Positions 31,406-39,429 of a stretch of DNA of 46,967 bases are shown in pieces; position 1 is the stretch's first letter, and each line of letters opens with the position of its first letter. Where the stretch lies: positions 1-46,967 of the forward strand of contig NZ_JAHDTF010000053.1 in assembly GCF_018531465.1 (NCBI RefSeq). Direction: 5' to 3'. The position numbers were made by a program, and so were the translations under genes. The DNA comes from Sphaerisporangium fuscum (GTDB lineage: Bacteria > Actinomycetota > Actinomycetes > Streptosporangiales > Streptosporangiaceae). Below the pieces are notes generated by a model. The model was not told the DNA's origin. It ran no database searches and saw nothing but the letters and a program-made list of their open reading frames with translations.

Positions 31406-33177
31406 CGACGCTACAGACGGAAGAACGCTCGGCGCTGGCGACCTTCCGCAAGGGGTTCGCCCTGTCACCGGAGTTCCGGGTCGGCCTGCCGGTGACGCTG
31501 CTGCTCGCGGTGCTCGCCACGGTCGGCAAGGTGATCGTCCCCATCGCGATCCAGCAGGTCATCGACCAGGGGCTGAAGGGGAGCACTCCGGACCTGCCGT
31601 TCATCAGGGGGGCGGTCCTGCTGTGCGCGGTCGCGGTGCTGCTGACCGCGCTGTGCGGATACCTCATGAACGTCCGGCTCTACCGCTCCACCGAGTCGGG
31701 GCTGGCCGCCCTCAGGGGCAGGGCGTTCCGGCACGTCCACGACCTGTCGGTGCTCACCCAGAACACCGAGCGGCGGGGCGCCCTGGTCTCCCGGGTGACC
31801 AGCGACGTCGACCAGATCAGCACGTTCATGCAGTGGGGCGGGCTGATGATCATCGTCGCGGCCGGGCAGCTCCTCATCGCGAGCGTGCTGATGGCGGTCT
31901 ACTCCTGGCCGCTCGCCCTGCTCGTCTGGGCGTGCTTCCTGCCGCTGGCGTTCGCGCTGCCGAGATTCCAGCGCTGGGTGGCCCGCGCCTACACCGAGGT
32001 CCGTGAGCGTACGGGCGACATGCTCGCGGCGGTCAGCGAGTCGGTGGTCGGCAGCGCGGTGATCCGGGCGTACGGCTCGGAGGACCGCACGGCGCGGCGC
32101 ATCGACGCGGCCGTCGACGCCCACCAGAAGGCGCAGACGCGCGCCCAGAAGATCATCGCGTTCACGTTCCCGACCACCGAGCTGGTCGGGGCGGTCGCGA
32201 TCGCCGGAGTGGTGCTGCTGGGCGTCCACCTCGGGATCGGCGGCTCGATCAGCGCGGGACGGCTGGTGGCGTTCCTGTTCCTGATCACCCTGTTCATCAG
32301 CCCGCTGCAGACCGCGACCGAGGTGCTCAACGACGCGCAGAACGCCATCGCCGGCTGGCGGCGGGTGCTCGGCGTCCTCGACACCGCGGCCGACGTCGCC
32401 GACCCCGGCGAGGCCGGGGTGAGCCTGCCGCGCGGCTCCATCACCGTGACGTTCGAGAACGTCGGCTTCGCCTACCCCGGCGGCTCGCCGGTGCTGCGCG
32501 ACGTCTCGGTCGACATCGCCCCGCGCACACGCGTGGCGATCGTCGGCGAGACCGGCTCGGGCAAGACCACCTTCGCCAAGCTGCTGACCCGCCTGATGGA
32601 CCCGACGGAGGGACGCGTGCTGGTCGACGGCGTCGACCTGCGCAAGGTGCGGTTCTCCTCGCTGCGCGAGCGCATCGTCATGGTGCCGCAGGACGGCTTC
32701 CTGTTCGACGGCTCGCTCGCCGACAACATCCGCTACGGCCGCCCCTCCGCCACCGACGAGGAGATCACCCTCGCCATGACCGAGCTCGGCCTGACCGACT
32801 GGCTCGACGGCCTGCCCGCGGGCCTCGACACGCCGGTGGGGCAGCGCGGCGAATCGCTGTCGGCGGGGGAGCGGCAGCTGGTCGCCCTGGCCCGGGCCTA
32901 TCTCGCCGACCCCGACCTGCTGCTGCTGGACGAGGCCACCAGCGCCGTCGACCCGGCGACCGAAGTGCGGATCGGGCGGGCGCTCGACGGGGTGACGCGC
33001 GGTCGTACCGCCGTGTCGATCGCGCACCGCCTGTCGACGGCCGAGGCCGCCGACGAGGTGCTGGTCTTCGAGCACGGCCGCATCGTGCAGCGCGGCCCGC
33101 ACGCCGAACTGGTCCGCCAGGACGGCGTCTACGCCGACCTGTACGCCTCCTGGACCTCGGCGGCCCGGGTGTCGTGA
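31402..33177 (+). CDS. ABC exporter half-transporter with intact catalytic residues
   Basis: This 591-residue partner has a six-helix membrane domain, Walker A GETGSGKTT, Walker B LLLLDEATSA with catalytic Glu, and switch IAHRLST with His. Its own signature is altered to LSAGERQL. In a heterodimer this yields one consensus site (its Walker motifs plus the partner's LSGGQ) and one degenerate site. TTG at 31402 starts it within a TTGA overlap with the first gene. It ends 76 bp before the converging GNAT gene. Confidence 0.93.
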   Translation: MTTLQTEERSALATFRKGFALSPEFRVGLPVTLLLAVLATVGKVIVPIAIQQVIDQGLKGSTPDLPFIRGAVLLCAVAVLLTALCGYLMNVRLYRSTESGLAALRGRAFRHVHDLSVLTQNTERRGALVSRVTSDVDQISTFMQWGGLMIIVAAGQLLIASVLMAVYSWPLALLVWACFLPLAFALPRFQRWVARAYTEVRERTGDMLAAVSESVVGSAVIRAYGSEDRTARRIDAAVDAHQKAQTRAQKIIAFTFPTTELVGAVAIAGVVLLGVHLGIGGSISAGRLVAFLFLITLFISPLQTATEVLNDAQNAIAGWRRVLGVLDTAADVADPGEAGVSLPRGSITVTFENVGFAYPGGSPVLRDVSVDIAPRTRVAIVGETGSGKTTFAKLLTRLMDPTEGRVLVDGVDLRKVRFSSLRERIVMVPQDGFLFDGSLADNIRYGRPSATDEEITLAMTELGLTDWLDGLPAGLDTPVGQRGESLSAGERQLVALARAYLADPDLLLLDEATSAVDPATEVRIGRALDGVTRGRTAVSIAHRLSTAEAADEVLVFEHGRIVQRGPHAELVRQDGVYADLYASWTSAARVS

Positions 33178-33253
33178 CCCGGTTCCGCCGCCGGCGCCGT
33201 CAGGCCATGAGTGAGCCACGAGGTGGGACGGGCGGGCCGTGTGCCGGCCGCTC

Positions 33254-33736
33254 TCACAGGAGCTTCTCGAACGGCAGTGGGCCGATGCTCTCGGGGTCGG
33301 CGGTGACGTCGAACAGGGGGCGGTAGCCCGCGGCGAGGTACAGCCCGGCGGCCTCCGGCTGGCGGGGGCCGGTGGTGAGGTAGACGCGCCGGTATCCCCG
33401 GCGGGCGGCCTCCTTCTCCAGTTCCCTGACCACCAGCAGGCCGAGCCCGCGCCTGCGGTGGTCGCGGTGGGTCCAGATGCGCTTGAGCTCGGCGGTGGTG
33501 TCGTCGTACCGGCGGAACGCGCCGCCCGCCACCGTGTGCCCGTCCTCCACCAGGACCAGGAAGGTGCCGCCGGGCGCGGTGAACTCCTCGTCGGGGTAGC
33601 GGTTGAGCTCCTGGTTGGGCCCGTACCGGGCGTGGTACTCCACGTGGAGGTCGGCCAGCAGCGGCTCGGCGGCGGGGTCGCGGACCTCCACGTGGCGTAC
33701 TTCGATCGATTCGACGGTCATCGCTTCGTTGCTCAC
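33254..33736 (-). CDS. GNAT-family N-acetyltransferase
   Basis: This 160-residue protein has the acetyl-CoA fold. The central strands TFLVLVEDGHTVAGGAFRRYDDTTAELKRIWTHRDHRRRGLG end in the RRRGLG motif that binds the pyrophosphate, and GYRRVYLTTGPRQPEAAGLYLAAGYR is the typical C-terminal half. GTG at 33736 overlaps the preceding binding-protein stop (GTGA). A methionine at residue 6 could also start it. It is last in an ABC importer operon whose head carries a broken flavin monooxygenase, which recalls the SnaA acetyltransferase of the Bacillus ytm operon; the substrate link is inference. Confidence 0.88.
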   Translation of the reverse strand: MSNEAMTVESIEVRHVEVRDPAAEPLLADLHVEYHARYGPNQELNRYPDEEFTAPGGTFLVLVEDGHTVAGGAFRRYDDTTAELKRIWTHRDHRRRGLGLLVVRELEKEAARRGYRRVYLTTGPRQPEAAGLYLAAGYRPLFDVTADPESIGPLPFEKLL

Positions 33737-34728
33737 TTCTTCTGGCGGGGCAGGCCCGGCGGGTTGACCTGGGAGGCGGGGATGGCCTCGTTCGACAGCC
33801 CCCAACGCTTGAGCACCTCGGCGTACTTCCCGTTCTCGATCACGGTGTTGAGGGCGTCGCTGACCGGCTGGACCAGGCCGTCGCCCTTCTGGGTCATGGC
33901 GGCGATGAGCCCCTGGATGCTCTCGCCGCCGCCCGACACCGTACCGACGATCTTGGTGTCGCCGCTGACCGCCGCGTGGTAGGCCGAGGTGGGGTTCGGG
34001 CCGAAGTGGACGTCGATGCGGCCGGACTTCAGGGCCAGGTAGTAGTCGGCGGGACGCTGGTAGTACTGCACCTCGACGGGCTTGAGGCCGGCCTTGCGGT
34101 TGCGCGCGTCCCAGTCGAGCAGGATCTTCTCCTGGTTGGTGCCCGAGCCGACCGACACCTTCAGCCCGGCGATGTCGGCGGGCCGGGCGATCTTGGTGAT
34201 CTTGCTGTCCTTGGCGGTCTCCCAGGCCAGCTGGTCGACGCGGTAGGTCGCGAAGTCGTAGATGTCCTTGCGTTCCTCGGTGACGGTGATGTTGGAGAAT
34301 CCGACGTGGTCCTTGCCGGACTTCACCGCGAGGAAGAGGTTCTCCCAGGAGGTGCGGTCCAGGCGCAGCTTCAGCCCGAGCACGTCGGCGACCAGTTGCG
34401 CGATGTCGGATTCGACGCCGATGACGGTGGAGTCGTCGTCGGCGAGGAACGACAGCGGTGGGATGCCGTCGCCGGTGATGCCGACCACCAGCTCACCGCC
34501 CCCGCGGATGCCGGCGGGCACCTTCGCCGCGATGGCGTCGACCTTGCCGGCCCGGACGCGGTTCTGCTCCGGGCTGGTGTTGATCTTCAATGTGGAGTCG
34601 CCGACGGCCTGCGCGCCGACCGCTCCCGAGCCGGAGCCCGCCCGCGGGCCCGTCCCGGTGCCGCAGGCGGCCAGGAACAGCAGGGGGAGGAGTCCGAGCA
34701 AGGCGGCACGGCGGGATGGAGAGGGCAT
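33733..34728 (-). CDS. Amino-acid-type ABC importer, substrate-binding lipoprotein
   Basis: This 331-residue lipoprotein has the lipobox LAAC (Cys22) and a Gly/Ser linker. The family 3 solute-binding fold starts around residue 78 (ELVVGITGDGIPPLSFLADDDSTVIGVESDIAQLVADVLGLKL). The ligand loop SNITVTEERKDIYDFATY is typical of amino-acid or cystine-like binding proteins. It ends with a Lys-rich tail (PPGLPRQKK). It lies 19 bp downstream of the ATPase gene and overlaps the GNAT start. Ligand identity cannot be read from the sequence. Confidence 0.9.
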   Translation of the reverse strand: MPSPSRRAALLGLLPLLFLAACGTGTGPRAGSGSGAVGAQAVGDSTLKINTSPEQNRVRAGKVDAIAAKVPAGIRGGGELVVGITGDGIPPLSFLADDDSTVIGVESDIAQLVADVLGLKLRLDRTSWENLFLAVKSGKDHVGFSNITVTEERKDIYDFATYRVDQLAWETAKDSKITKIARPADIAGLKVSVGSGTNQEKILLDWDARNRKAGLKPVEVQYYQRPADYYLALKSGRIDVHFGPNPTSAYHAAVSGDTKIVGTVSGGGESIQGLIAAMTQKGDGLVQPVSDALNTVIENGKYAEVLKRWGLSNEAIPASQVNPPGLPRQKK

Positions 34729-34747
34729 TTCGGGTTCCTTTGCGGGT

Positions 34748-35512
34748 TCAGAGCACTTTGCTCAGGAAGGCGCGGGTGCGTTCGTGCCGGGGGTCGTCCA
34801 GCACCTGGGACGGCGGTCCCTGCTCCACGACGCGGCCGTCGTCCATGAAGACCACGGTGTCGGCGGCCTCGCGGGCGAAGCCGATCTCGTGGGTGACGAC
34901 GATCATGGTGGTGCCGCTGCGCGCGAGGTCCTTCATGACGTCCAGCACCTCGCCGACCAGCTCGGGGTCGAGGGCGGAGGTCGGCTCGTCGAACAGCACG
35001 ACCTTCGGCTCGAGCGCGAGGGCACGCGCGATGGCGACCCGCTGCTGCTGGCCGCCGGACAGGCGGCGCGGGTACTCCCCGGCCTTGTCGGCGAGCCCCA
35101 CGCGCTCCAGCAGCCGCGCCGCGAGCTCCTCGGCCTCGGCCCTCGGGCGGCGCTGGGCGGAGACCGGCGCCTCGGTGACGTTCTGGCGCACGGTCAGATG
35201 CGGGAAGAGGTTGAAGTTCTGGAAGACGAACCCGATGCGGCTGCGCTGCCGGAGGATCTCCCGCTCGGGGAGCTCGTGCAGCCGGTCGCCCGAGCGCCGG
35301 TAGCCGACCAGCTCGCCGTCGATGAGCACCGACCCCCGGTCGACCTTCTCCAGGTGGTTGACGCTGCGCAGCAGCGTCGACTTGCCCGATCCGGACGGGC
35401 CGACGATCACCGCCACCTCGCCGCCGTCCACCCGCAGGTTCACATCGCGCAGCACCTTCAGCGGGCCGAAGCTCTTGTGGACGCCGCGCAGCTCCACCAT
35501 CGGCCGGCTCAC
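34748..35512 (-). CDS. Amino-acid-type ABC importer, ATPase
   Basis: This is a 254-residue ABC ATPase of the polar amino-acid type. It has Walker A GPSGSGKST, Q-loop FVFQNFNLFPH, signature LSGGQQQR, Walker B VVLFDEPTSALD and switch His in THEIGFAREAAD. GTG at 35512 overlaps the permease stop (GTGA). It energises the permease and binding protein of the same operon. It is a close relative in layout of the ATPase at 13880-14665. Confidence 0.95.
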   Translation of the reverse strand: MSRPMVELRGVHKSFGPLKVLRDVNLRVDGGEVAVIVGPSGSGKSTLLRSVNHLEKVDRGSVLIDGELVGYRRSGDRLHELPEREILRQRSRIGFVFQNFNLFPHLTVRQNVTEAPVSAQRRPRAEAEELAARLLERVGLADKAGEYPRRLSGGQQQRVAIARALALEPKVVLFDEPTSALDPELVGEVLDVMKDLARSGTTMIVVTHEIGFAREAADTVVFMDDGRVVEQGPPSQVLDDPRHERTRAFLSKVL

Positions 35513-36495
35513 GGCGTCCTCCGCGCGGCGGCGAGGGCGTGGCGCAGGCGCCGCAGCGGTGCCGGCGTCAGGTGCCGGGTGGCGCCCTTGGCGTAGTGGC
35601 GCTCCAGGTAGTACTGGAAGACCGACAGCACCGTGGTCAGCGCCAGGTACCAGATGGCCGCCACCAGCAGCAGCGCGATCACCCGCCCGCTGCGGTTGTA
35701 GATCACCTGCGCCTGGTAGAACAGCTCGGGCAGCGCCATGATGTAGACCACGGAGGTGCCCTTCACCAGGCCGATGATCTCGTTGCCGGCCGTGGGCACG
35801 ATCGTCCGCATGGCCTGCGGCAGCAGGATCCGGAAGATCTGGCGCCTGCGCGGGATGCCGAGCGCGGCGGCGGCCTCCAGCTGGCCCGGATCGACCGACA
35901 GGAACCCCGAGCGTACGATCTCCGCGGCGTAGGCGCCCTGGTGGAGCGCGAGGCCGAGCGCCGCGGCGGTGACCGGGCCGATCAGGTCCATCGTGCCGAC
36001 GGAGAAGAACGACGGGCCGAACGGCACGCCGAAGGAGATCCGCTTGTACAGCAGGGCCAGGTTGTACCAGAACAGCAGCTGCAGGATCAGCGGCACCGAG
36101 CGGAACAGCCAGGTGTAGCCCCAGGCGACGGAGCTGAGCAGCGGGTTCCTCGACAGCCGCATCAGCGCCAGCACGGTGCCGAGCACGAAACCGAGGACGA
36201 TGCCGAGCGCGGTGAGCTGCAGCGTGAAGGCGACCGCGCGCAGGATCGAGGGGTAGAAGAGGTATTCGCCCACCGTGGGCCAGTCCCAGGCGGGGTTGGT
36301 GACCAGGGCGCTGGCCGCCATGGCCAGCAGGACGAGCACCACGGCCGCCGCCGCCCAGCGCCACGGATGCCGGGCGGTGACGACCGCGAGCGGCTCCCCT
36401 GCGCTGGTCTCCACGGAGGTGTGGGTGTCACTGACCGGTGCGGATGCCGGAAGGGCGCCGGTGTGCGGGGCCGCGGTCCCGGGGGGTACTGCCAT
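35509..36495 (-). CDS. Amino-acid-type ABC importer, permease
   Basis: This is a 328-residue permease of the HisM/GlnP family. A Pro/Ala-rich N-terminus of about 45 residues precedes one membrane helix (WRWAAAAVVLVLLAMAASALV). The permease domain follows, with the EAA loop AEIVRSGFLSVDPGQLEAAAALG. Start ATG at 36495. It lies 21 bp downstream of a truncated monooxygenase frame on the same strand, so transcripts probably begin before that relic. It is the first intact gene of the operon. Confidence 0.93.
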   Translation of the reverse strand: MAVPPGTAAPHTGALPASAPVSDTHTSVETSAGEPLAVVTARHPWRWAAAAVVLVLLAMAASALVTNPAWDWPTVGEYLFYPSILRAVAFTLQLTALGIVLGFVLGTVLALMRLSRNPLLSSVAWGYTWLFRSVPLILQLLFWYNLALLYKRISFGVPFGPSFFSVGTMDLIGPVTAAALGLALHQGAYAAEIVRSGFLSVDPGQLEAAAALGIPRRRQIFRILLPQAMRTIVPTAGNEIIGLVKGTSVVYIMALPELFYQAQVIYNRSGRVIALLLVAAIWYLALTTVLSVFQYYLERHYAKGATRHLTPAPLRRLRHALAAARRTP

Positions 36496-36516
36496 GACCG
36501 TGTACGCTCCCCGTCC

Positions 36517-36684
36517 TCACCGGCCGGACGCGCCGGCGACCCGGCGCGCGGGGACGTCCCGGCCGTACTCCTGGTGGGCTCGCGCGAGCCGCGGGGTGTG
36601 GTGCTTGTCGAACGACGGGCCGGACCGGGAGATGCTCTCCGTCCCGTCGTTGGTGCCACCGATTCCGAGAAACTCGACGGGCAT
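36517..36684 (-). pseudogene. N-terminal remnant of an LLM-class flavin-dependent monooxygenase
   Basis: The frame from ATG 36684 begins MPVEFLGIGGTNDGTESISR and continues with SGPSFDKHHTPRLARAHQEY, closely matching my memory of the first 40-odd residues of SsuD-like luciferase-family monooxygenases. After residue 43 homology stops and twelve unrelated residues follow to a stop at 36517. Intact members are about 340-380 residues, so nearly 90 percent is gone. No continuation was seen in the other two frames, so a deletion is likely rather than one frameshift. AAAGG lies about 8 nt before the ATG, so it could still be translated, as a leader of the importer operon. Confidence 0.75.
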
Positions 36685-36759
36685 GGCAGAGGCCTTTCTG
36701 ACAGTGCGGCTGTGAGCTCCGGAGATGCCTCCACTCCAGCACACCCGGATATTTCCCGT

Positions 36760-36772
36760 CAAGTCCTACTTG
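36760..36772. promoter_or_regulatory. Inverted repeat between the monooxygenase relic and the ROK gene
   Basis: CAAGT (36760-36764) and ACTTG (36768-36772) flank CCT. An overlapping imperfect repeat, CTACT (36766-36770) and AGTGG (36776-36780) around TGTTT, extends it. It lies about 80 bp upstream of the relic and is the only AT-rich zone of the shared region, so it is a candidate operator for the reverse-strand importer operon. Confidence 0.4.
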
Positions 36773-36804
36773 TTTAGTGGGTTTTATTCGCGCGAGTCGG
36801 ACTC

Positions 36805-36834
36805 TTGACGCGTGTCTTCGCAGGCGAGTACATT
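36805..36834 (+). promoter_or_regulatory. Sigma-70-like promoter of the ROK gene
   Basis: TTGACG (36805-36810) and TACATT (36829-36834) are separated by 18 nt. They fit the housekeeping consensus and predict a start near 36841. The open reading frame that begins inside this promoter (TTG at 36805) is therefore not the true start of the ROK protein. Confidence 0.75.
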
Positions 36835-36841
36835 CCCGGAA

Positions 36842-36866
36842 ACTGTCTGGGAAGTTCCCAGACAGT
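36842..36866. promoter_or_regulatory. 25-bp perfect palindrome, probable ROK operator
   Basis: The 12-nt arms ACTGTCTGGGAA (36842-36853) and TTCCCAGACAGT (36855-36866) surround a single G. The site starts at the predicted transcription start and ends at the edge of the AAGGAGGA ribosome-binding site (36867-36874). Repressor binding here would block ROK expression, consistent with autorepression. Confidence 0.75.
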
Positions 36867-36879
36867 AAGGAGGACGGCT

Positions 36880-38043
36880 GTGGAACAACGGGCGGGAAGC
36901 CCCCAGTTGCTGCGCCGGCTCAACGACCGCGCCGCTCTGCTGGCTCTGCTCGAACGGGGGCCGCTGACCCGGCTAGAGCTGGAGTCGCACATCGGGCTGT
37001 CGAAGCCCGCGACCGCCGACCTGCTGCTGCGCCTGGAGGAGAGCGGCCAGGTGCTGCGCGCGGGGTTCCGCGAGGGCGGCAAGGGACCGCGCGCGCAACT
37101 GTGGTCGGTCAACGGCTCGCTGGCCTACGTGGCCGCGGTCGACCTCACCCCGAAGACGCTGGACGTCGCCGTGTCCGACATCTGCGGACAGGTCGTCGCC
37201 GAGTACCGCCACCGCGCCGAGGAGAACGTGGACCTCGGCATGGAGCACCTGCGCCAGGCGGTGGCCGTCCCCGCAGGCGAGGTGGGCCTGGCCACCGAGC
37301 GGTTGCAGCGGGTCGTCGTCGGCCTGCCCGGCTCGGTCGACAGGCGCACCGGGCACCTGGGCTTCGCCCCGCACCTGCCCGCCTGGCAGGGCTTCGACGT
37401 CCTGGAAGGGCTGGCCGGCACGCTCGGCACGTCGGTGGCGGTCGAGAACGACGTCAACCTGGTCGCGCTCGACGAGATGGCGGCCGGCCGGGCGGTCGGG
37501 GTCGACGACTTCGTGCTGATCTGGATCGGGCGCGGCATCGGCGCCGCCGTGGTGTCGGAGGGGCGTCTGCTGCGCGGCGCGTCCGGTGGCGCCGGCGAGA
37601 TCCACTGGATGCCCTCCCCGCACCCCGCGGCCGACCAGGCCGCCCCCCACCCGCAGCGCGCCGGCGACATGCTCGGCAAGCAGGCGGTACGGGAACTGGC
37701 CCGGGCCCACGGCCTGGCCGGGGACGACCTGGACGAGCTCCTGGCGGACGACGCCGCCGGCCCGGCCCGGACGGGCTTCCTGCGCGACCTGGCCCGCCGC
37801 GTCGCGCTGGCGGTGGCCGGGGTGGTGTCCGTGGTCGATCCCGAACTGGTGGTCCTCGCCGGCGACGTCGGCAGGGCCGGAGGTGACGCCCTGTGCGACC
37901 TGGTCGCCGAGGAACTGGGTGAACTCGTCCTGCCCCGGCCGGAGATCCGGCCAAGCCTGGTGACCGGCAACCCGGTCCGCTCAGGCGCGCTGCGGCTGGC
38001 CTTGGCCGGAGCGCGTGAAGAGGCGTTCGCCATCCCCTCCTGA
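36880..38043 (+). CDS. ROK-family transcriptional regulator
   Basis: This 387-residue protein has an N-terminal helix-turn-helix (LTRLELESHIGLSKPATADLLLRLEESGQV, about residues 30-60) and a ROK sugar-kinase-like sensor: VDLTPKTLDVAVSDICGQ, VVVGLPGSVD, VENDVNLVALDE, GRGIGAAVVSEGRLLRGASGGAGE. The Cys cluster CxCGxxGC that usually binds zinc in ROK proteins is missing; the region reads HWMPSPHPAADQ. GTG at 36880 is chosen for the AAGGAGGA 5 nt upstream. It probably represses the sugar operon next to it when no ligand is present. The ligand is likely a glucoside or its phosphate, by context only. Confidence 0.9.
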   Translation: MEQRAGSPQLLRRLNDRAALLALLERGPLTRLELESHIGLSKPATADLLLRLEESGQVLRAGFREGGKGPRAQLWSVNGSLAYVAAVDLTPKTLDVAVSDICGQVVAEYRHRAEENVDLGMEHLRQAVAVPAGEVGLATERLQRVVVGLPGSVDRRTGHLGFAPHLPAWQGFDVLEGLAGTLGTSVAVENDVNLVALDEMAAGRAVGVDDFVLIWIGRGIGAAVVSEGRLLRGASGGAGEIHWMPSPHPAADQAAPHPQRAGDMLGKQAVRELARAHGLAGDDLDELLADDAAGPARTGFLRDLARRVALAVAGVVSVVDPELVVLAGDVGRAGGDALCDLVAEELGELVLPRPEIRPSLVTGNPVRSGALRLALAGAREEAFAIPS

Positions 38044-38109
38044 TGGCGGCCTCCCTTACTTGACCCGGCCACGGTGGCGGGTCGGCAGTTCCCCCCTTGG
38101 AGGGTTTCG

Positions 38110-39423
38110 ATGCGACGAATCGGTGCCGCGACGGCATGTCTGGCGGTCACGCTGGTCGCGGGCGCGTGTGGCGCGGACTCGGCGGAGACGGCGGGCGCCC
38201 CCGCCGCCGACGAGAAGGTGTCCCTCAGCGTGTGGAGCAAGTTCAGCGGCCGCGAGCTGGGAATCCTGCAGAAGGCGCTGGACGGCTTCCACGCGAAGCA
38301 TCCCAACATCACCATCCGCAACCAGGGGAGCCAGGACGACGACAAGATCGCTCAGTCGATCAGGGGCGGGAACCCGCCGGACGTCGCCATCTCCTTCTCC
38401 ACCGACAACATGGGCCAGTTCTGCTCCAGCGGCGCCTGGCAGGACCTCAAGCCGTACATCACCCGCGACAAGCTGGACCTGAGCCAGATCCCCGCCGCCA
38501 CCCGGACCTACACCGAGTTCAAGGGGGTGCGGTGCGCCATGCCGCTCCTCGCCGACGTGTACGGCCTGTACTACAACAAGGAGATGTTCGCCAAGGCGGG
38601 CATCAGCGCCCCGCCGAAGACCATGTCGGAGCTGTTCGAGGACGCCAAGAAGCTGACGGTCCTCAACCCCGACGGGTCGATCAAGGTCGCCGGGTTCGTC
38701 CCCACGATCGGGTTCTACTCCAACCACGTGCAGATGTGGGCGGCCAACTGGGGCGTGCAGTGGAGGTCGCAGGACGGGAAGTCCGCCCTCGGCACCGACC
38801 CCCAGTGGCAGGCCATGCTCGACTGGGCGAAGAAGTTCACCGACTTCTACGGCCGCGACAAGCTGGCCAAGTTCACCGCCGGTCTCGGCCAGGAGTACTC
38901 ACCGGACCACGGCTTCGAGAAGGGCAAGATCGCCATGGCGATGGACGGTGAGTACCGCACCGCGTTCATCGCCGCCGAGGCGCCGGAGCTGTCCTACGCC
39001 ACCGCGCCGTTCCCCGTCGCCGACGACAGGCCGCAGCTGTACGGCGGCGGCTACACCACCGGCACGATCATCGGCATCCCCAAGGGCGCCAAGAACGCCG
39101 GCGCGGCGTGGGAGCTGGTCAAGTACCTCTCCACGGACACCGCCCCCCTGCAGGAGATCGCCCGCGGCCTGAAGAACGTCCCCTCCACCGTTCCCGCCCT
39201 GCAGGACGAGACGCTGCGCAAGGACGAGCACTTCAGGACCTTCCTCGACATCTTCGCCAACCCGAACCTGGCCACGAACCCGGCCAGCTCCAACGGCGGC
39301 GCCTACCTCAAGACCGCCGAGGACTTCGCCATCTCCTACCAGAGCGGCGGCGTACCGGACCTGAAGGGCGGCCTGGCGAAGACCGCCGCGCAGATCGACG
39401 CCGACGCGCAACTCGGCGGCTGA
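38110..39423 (+). CDS. Sugar ABC importer, substrate-binding lipoprotein
   Basis: This 437-residue family 1 solute-binding protein has a lipoprotein signal ending at AGAC (Cys20), then VSLSVWSKFSGRELGILQKALDGFHAKHPNI, the typical start of sugar-binding proteins. ADVYGLYYNKEMFAKAG and GYTTGTIIGIPKGAKNAGAAWELVKYLS are further family hallmarks. ATG at 38110 follows GGAGGG. It lies 66 bp downstream of the ROK gene and 6 bp before the permease gene. The ligand is an oligosaccharide; a beta-glucoside is inferred from the GH4 gene. Confidence 0.92.
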   Translation: MRRIGAATACLAVTLVAGACGADSAETAGAPAADEKVSLSVWSKFSGRELGILQKALDGFHAKHPNITIRNQGSQDDDKIAQSIRGGNPPDVAISFSTDNMGQFCSSGAWQDLKPYITRDKLDLSQIPAATRTYTEFKGVRCAMPLLADVYGLYYNKEMFAKAGISAPPKTMSELFEDAKKLTVLNPDGSIKVAGFVPTIGFYSNHVQMWAANWGVQWRSQDGKSALGTDPQWQAMLDWAKKFTDFYGRDKLAKFTAGLGQEYSPDHGFEKGKIAMAMDGEYRTAFIAAEAPELSYATAPFPVADDRPQLYGGGYTTGTIIGIPKGAKNAGAAWELVKYLSTDTAPLQEIARGLKNVPSTVPALQDETLRKDEHFRTFLDIFANPNLATNPASSNGGAYLKTAEDFAISYQSGGVPDLKGGLAKTAAQIDADAQLGG

Positions 39424-39429
39424 CCCTCC

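Noticed and set aside
29336..31468. Upstream extension of the TIGR03085-type gene antisense to the first ABC gene
   Set aside because: The extension has no homology and overlaps the membrane domain of the ABC exporter; the GTG at 29335 gives the family N-terminus.
36805..36879. N-terminal extension of the ROK protein starting at TTG 36805
   Set aside because: It would run through the -35, -10 and the palindrome; the GTG at 36880 has an excellent ribosome-binding site.
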